Source of the DNA: Kitasatospora sp044457565
GTDB taxonomy: Bacteria; Actinomycetota; Actinomycetes; Streptomycetales; Streptomycetaceae
Assembly: GCF_044457565.1 (NCBI RefSeq)
Contig: NZ_JBITGZ010000025.1
Coordinates: 1 to 64,000 of the forward strand
DNA: 64,000 bases
Direction: 5' to 3'
Program-made: the position numbers and the translations under genes
Shown: piece after piece, positions 60,792-64,000 of the stretch
Layout: each line of letters begins with the position of its first letter
How positions within the stretch are numbered: the first letter of the stretch is position 1
Notes under the pieces: model-generated
What the model saw: the letters and a program-made list of their open reading frames with translations, nothing else
Databases searched by the model: none
Told to the model about the DNA's origin: nothing

Positions 60792-61048
60792 ATCAAACTC
60801 CTTCGCTGGGTGCCCGGCGCGGGGCCGGGAGTGCTGGTGATCCTTCGCCCGGCGGGCCGGAGCGCCGCCGCTTCACTGCTGTTCCCGGCCCGTGCCGCAC
60901 CGGCGCCGGCCGGCGCGAGGTCCTCGGCACGACCGGGCGAGAAGCCCCCTCTGCTACGAGGGTGAGGAGTCACAACCCGTCCAGTATCCGCGACCGGGCC
61001 CCGATCCAGGCCATCCGCCCCGGCCGTCCGCCGGTCGGCCGCGGTCCG

Positions 61049-64000
61049 TCACCCCTCGGCCGACTCCCCGGCACGCGCCTCGGCCGAGTCCTCGGCCGAC
61101 CCCTCGACGGGCGCCGGCCGCTTGCCGGCCGGCACCGGCGCCTCCCCGGCGCCCGGCGCCCGCTCCGGGCGCCGCGGCGGCGCGACGGACCTGCGCCCGC
61201 GGTGCTCCTCGCGCAGCCGCTGGCTGATCACCTGGGAGATGCCGTCGCCCTTCATGGTCACTCCGTACAGCGCGTCGGCGGACTCCATGGTCAGCTTCTG
61301 GTGCGTGATCACGATCAGCTGGGAGCTCGCCCGCAGCTCCTCCATGATGGCGATCAGCCGCCGCAGGTTGGTCTCGTCGAGTGCCGCCTCGACCTCGTCC
61401 ATCACGTAGAAGGGGCTCGGCCGGGCCTTGAAGATCGACACCAGCAGCGCCACCGCGGTGAGGGAGCGTTCGCCGCCCGAGAGCAGCGAGAGCCGCTTGA
61501 CCTTCTTGCCGGGCGGGCGGGCCTCCACCTCCACGCCGGTGGTGAGCATGTTGTCGGGGTCGGTCAGCACCAGCCGGCCCTCCCCACCGGGGAAGAGGCG
61601 GGAGAAGACGCCCTCGAACTGGGCCGCCGTGTCGTGGTACGCCGCGGTGAACATCTGCTCGACGCGGATGTCCACGTCCTTGACGATGTCCATCAGGTCG
61701 CGCCGGCTGCGCCTGAGGTCCTCCAGCTGCTCGCCCAGGAAGCGGTGGCGCTCCTCCAGCGCCGCGAACTCCTCCAGCGCCAGCGGATTGACCTTGCCGA
61801 GCTGCTGGTACGCCTTCTCGGCCGCGCGCAGCCGCTTCTCCTGCTCGGCCCGGACGTACGGCCGGCCCTCGGGACGGTCCGCCGCCGCTACCCCAACACC
61901 CTCCGCCGACGCGGCCTTGCCGGCGTCCCCGCCGTCCTCCGGCAGCGGCGCGGGCACCGGCTGGTCCGGCCCGAAGCCGGCGATCAGCTCGTCGCCGTCG
62001 ATGCCGAACTCCTCCAGCGCCCTGGCCTCCAGCTGCTCGATCCGCAGCCGCTTCTCCGCCCGCAGCACCTCGTCCCGATGGCCGGCATCGACCAGCTTGT
62101 CCAGCTCGGTCTTCAGCTCGCGCCCCAGCTCACGACCCGCCCGCAGCTCGCTCTCCCGCTCTGCCCGGGCCTGCTCGGCCGCCGCCCGCCCGGCGTCCGC
62201 CCGCCCGAGCGAGACCTCCAGACAGGCGAGCAGCTGCCGGGCACCGGCGGCCACGGCCGTCGCCACGCCGGCCTCCAGCGCGGCGCGCTCACGGCGCTCC
62301 GCGGCCCGGGCGCGGGCCTGCCGTTCGGCGGCGGCGGCCCGATCGAGCTGGTCCGCCCGGCCGGCCAGCGCGCGCACCCGCTCCTCGTGGGTGCGGACCG
62401 ACAACCGGGCCTCCAGCTCGGCCTGCCTCGCCAGCGTCCCGGCCTCGGCCAGTGCCGCCTGCTCCCCGGTGTCCGGCTCCTCATCGCCCTGATCGGCCAA
62501 CTCCTCGGCCACCGCCAGGCGTTCGGCCAGCTCCTCGGCGGCCGCCACAGCCTGCGCGAGACCGTCCCGCGCCTTCCCCGCCGCTGCCGCCAGCCGCTCG
62601 GCCTCCCCCGCCGCGGCCCTGGCCTGCCCGCCGAGGCGCCCGAGTGCGCCCGCCACCTGCGCACGCTCCTTCTCCGCCTGCCGCCGGCGCGCCGCCAGTG
62701 CGTCCAACTCGGCCGCCAGCTTGCGGCGCTGTTCACCGACGTCGGCGAGCCGCTCGGTGAGCTGCTCGCACCGGCCGGTCACCTCCAGAATCGTCTGCGC
62801 GCACTCGTCGACGGCCGCCTGGGTCTCCAGCAGGCTCGGCGCACCCGCGGAGCCACCGTGCGCGAGGTCCGCGCCCAGCCGGTCGCCCTCGGCGGTGACC
62901 GCCGTCAGCCCGGGCCGCTCGGCCACCAACTGCTGGGCCTCCTCCAGGCCCGCCACGACCACGGCACCCGCCAGCAGCCGGCGTACGGCAGGCAGCAACT
63001 CGGCCGGTCCGTCGATCAGTTCGTACGCCCAGCGGGCTCCTGCGGGCAACGCCCCGACGTCGCCGGCCGCCCCGAGGCCCCCGGGCTCCGCCGCCGCCCC
63101 CGGCGCCGGGCACCCGGCGATCAGCAGCGCCGCCCGGCCCGCGTCCTCCTTGCGGAGCAGCCGCAGCGCCTGCGCGGCCGTGTCCGGCCCGTCCACCGCG
63201 ATCGCGTCCGCCGCCACCCCGAGCGCCGCCGCGACCGCCACCTCGTACCCCGGCCGCACGCCGAACAACTCGGCCACCGGGCCGAGCAGGCCCACCGGCC
63301 GGTCGTCCGCCGCGAGCAGTGCCCCCGTCCCGTCCTTGCGGCGCAGCCCCAGCGACAGCGCCTCGCGCCGGGCCGTCAGCCCGGCCCGCTCGCGCTCCGC
63401 GACACCCACCGCCTCGCGTACGACGGCGAGTTCACGCTCGGCCTCGGCCAGCCGGGCCCGCAGCCGCTCGTGTGCGGCGTCCTGCTCCTCGTCCCCCGCC
63501 GCCAGCTCGTCGACCTGCTCCTGAAGCTGCTGGAACTCCTGCTGCGCGGCCTCGGCCCTGACCAGCGCCTCGTCCCCCGCCTCCACCAGCCGGCCGATCT
63601 CCGCCTCGGCGCTCGCCGCCTTCGAACGGGCCGCCGCCGCCTGGCCCTGCAGCCGGGCCAGCCCCTCCCGGCGGTCCGCGATCGCCCGGGCGACCGCCTT
63701 CAGCCGGCGCTCCTCCTCCGCGAGCCCGCGCTCCAGCGCGGCCCGCGTCTCGACGGCCTCGGCCAGCGCGTACCGGGCCTCCTCCAGCGCCTCGGCCAGC
63801 GCGGCCTCCTCCTCCCGGACGTGCTCCGCCTCCCGCTCCAGCTCCTGCGGGTCGCGCCCGCGCCGCTCCTCGGCCTGCCCGCTGCTCGTCGCGTGCCGGG
63901 CCCTGGCCTCGGCCAGTCCGATGGTGCCCCTGGTCCGCTCGGCCAGCGCCGACAGCCGGTACCAGGTCTGCCGGGCCGCCTCCAGGTACGGCCCGAGCTG
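61049..64000 (-). CDS. smc: Chromosome segregation protein SMC (5' part missing)
   Basis: Partial gene: 984 residues are visible, and the reading frame stays open to the window edge, where the upstream codons read LGPYLEAARQTWYRLSALAE, typical of SMC coiled coil. The hinge lies around 63000-63330 (VGLLGPVAELFGVRPGYEVAVA). The C-terminal ABC-like signature is LSGGERSLTAVALL, with Walker B FYVMDEVEAALDE. A Pro/Ala-rich tail of about 50 residues follows the head. The N-terminal Walker A lies outside. SMC compacts and separates chromosomes, in concert with ScpAB. Confidence 0.95.
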   Translation of the reverse strand, partial: QLGPYLEAARQTWYRLSALAERTRGTIGLAEARARHATSSGQAEERRGRDPQELEREAEHVREEEAALAEALEEARYALAEAVETRAALERGLAEEERRLKAVARAIADRREGLARLQGQAAAARSKAASAEAEIGRLVEAGDEALVRAEAAQQEFQQLQEQVDELAAGDEEQDAAHERLRARLAEAERELAVVREAVGVAERERAGLTARREALSLGLRRKDGTGALLAADDRPVGLLGPVAELFGVRPGYEVAVAAALGVAADAIAVDGPDTAAQALRLLRKEDAGRAALLIAGCPAPGAAAEPGGLGAAGDVGALPAGARWAYELIDGPAELLPAVRRLLAGAVVVAGLEEAQQLVAERPGLTAVTAEGDRLGADLAHGGSAGAPSLLETQAAVDECAQTILEVTGRCEQLTERLADVGEQRRKLAAELDALAARRRQAEKERAQVAGALGRLGGQARAAAGEAERLAAAAGKARDGLAQAVAAAEELAERLAVAEELADQGDEEPDTGEQAALAEAGTLARQAELEARLSVRTHEERVRALAGRADQLDRAAAAERQARARAAERRERAALEAGVATAVAAGARQLLACLEVSLGRADAGRAAAEQARAERESELRAGRELGRELKTELDKLVDAGHRDEVLRAEKRLRIEQLEARALEEFGIDGDELIAGFGPDQPVPAPLPEDGGDAGKAASAEGVGVAAADRPEGRPYVRAEQEKRLRAAEKAYQQLGKVNPLALEEFAALEERHRFLGEQLEDLRRSRRDLMDIVKDVDIRVEQMFTAAYHDTAAQFEGVFSRLFPGGEGRLVLTDPDNMLTTGVEVEARPPGKKVKRLSLLSGGERSLTAVALLVSIFKARPSPFYVMDEVEAALDETNLRRLIAIMEELRASSQLIVITHQKLTMESADALYGVTMKGDGISQVISQRLREEHRGRRSVAPPRRPERAPGAGEAPVPAGKRPAPVEGSAEDSAEARAGESAEG

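Overview
The window is very GC-rich actinobacterial chromosome and belongs to the Streptomycetaceae (Streptomyces or Kitasatospora; I cannot tell which). The evidence is the sporulation sigma factor whiG, the differentiation regulator nsdA, a run of four type I signal peptidase genes, and a gene order that matches, as I remember it, the Streptomyces core region from polyamine catabolism through rpsB, whiG, rplS, rpsP, ffh, glnD, glnB, amtB, nsdA and ftsY to smc. I see no tRNA, rRNA, insertion sequence, prophage or CRISPR array.

Layout. 0.1-17.7 kb is a nitrogen and polyamine catabolism block: methylmalonate-semialdehyde dehydrogenase, an AbiEii-like protein, a PuuB-like amine oxidase, a PotABCD-type polyamine importer, two aminobutyraldehyde-type dehydrogenases, two class III aminotransferases, and PucR-type and Lrp-type regulators. 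Together they would import putrescine or spermidine and oxidise or transaminate it towards GABA and central metabolism. 17.9-20.0 kb is a two-gene ABC exporter-like unit whose ATPase has several degenerate motifs. 20.0-26.3 kb is a translation and envelope cluster (rlmN, cdsA, frr, pyrH, tsf, rpsB). 27-34.7 kb holds an M23 peptidase, a TetR regulator, whiG, dprA, comM, yraN, a DUF2469 protein and a NUDIX hydrolase. 34.7-38.9 kb is the signal peptidase array. 38.9-41.9 kb is the rplS/trmD/rimM/khpA/rpsP ribosome-assembly cluster. 42.2-46.8 kb is more variable: a metalloprotease-like zinc-ribbon protein, an archaeal/eukaryotic-type prolyl-tRNA synthetase, a methyltransferase with a rare TTA codon, and an acetyltransferase. 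ffh follows.

The clearest accessory island is 48.8-51.9 kb, between ffh and glnD: an SseB-like protein, a WXG100/ESX-like protein, a large T7SS-type polymorphic toxin with an unassigned C-terminal domain, and a tiny downstream ORF that is the natural immunity candidate. The four genes overlap or abut and end in a double hairpin. After it come the nitrogen genes glnD, glnB(K) and amtB (with GlnR-like half-sites upstream), nsdA, a solitary prim-pol protein, ftsY, and the 3' part of smc, which runs off the right edge.

Two pairs of perfect DnaA-box-like 9-mers lie in intergenic DNA 6.9 kb apart, far from any recognisable oriC. Many genes are separated by perfect GC-rich hairpins that look like Streptomyces terminators, and several starts were moved from the longest ORF to the start with the best Shine-Dalgarno sequence. 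All functional calls come from reading the sequence and from memory of the families; no database search was run.
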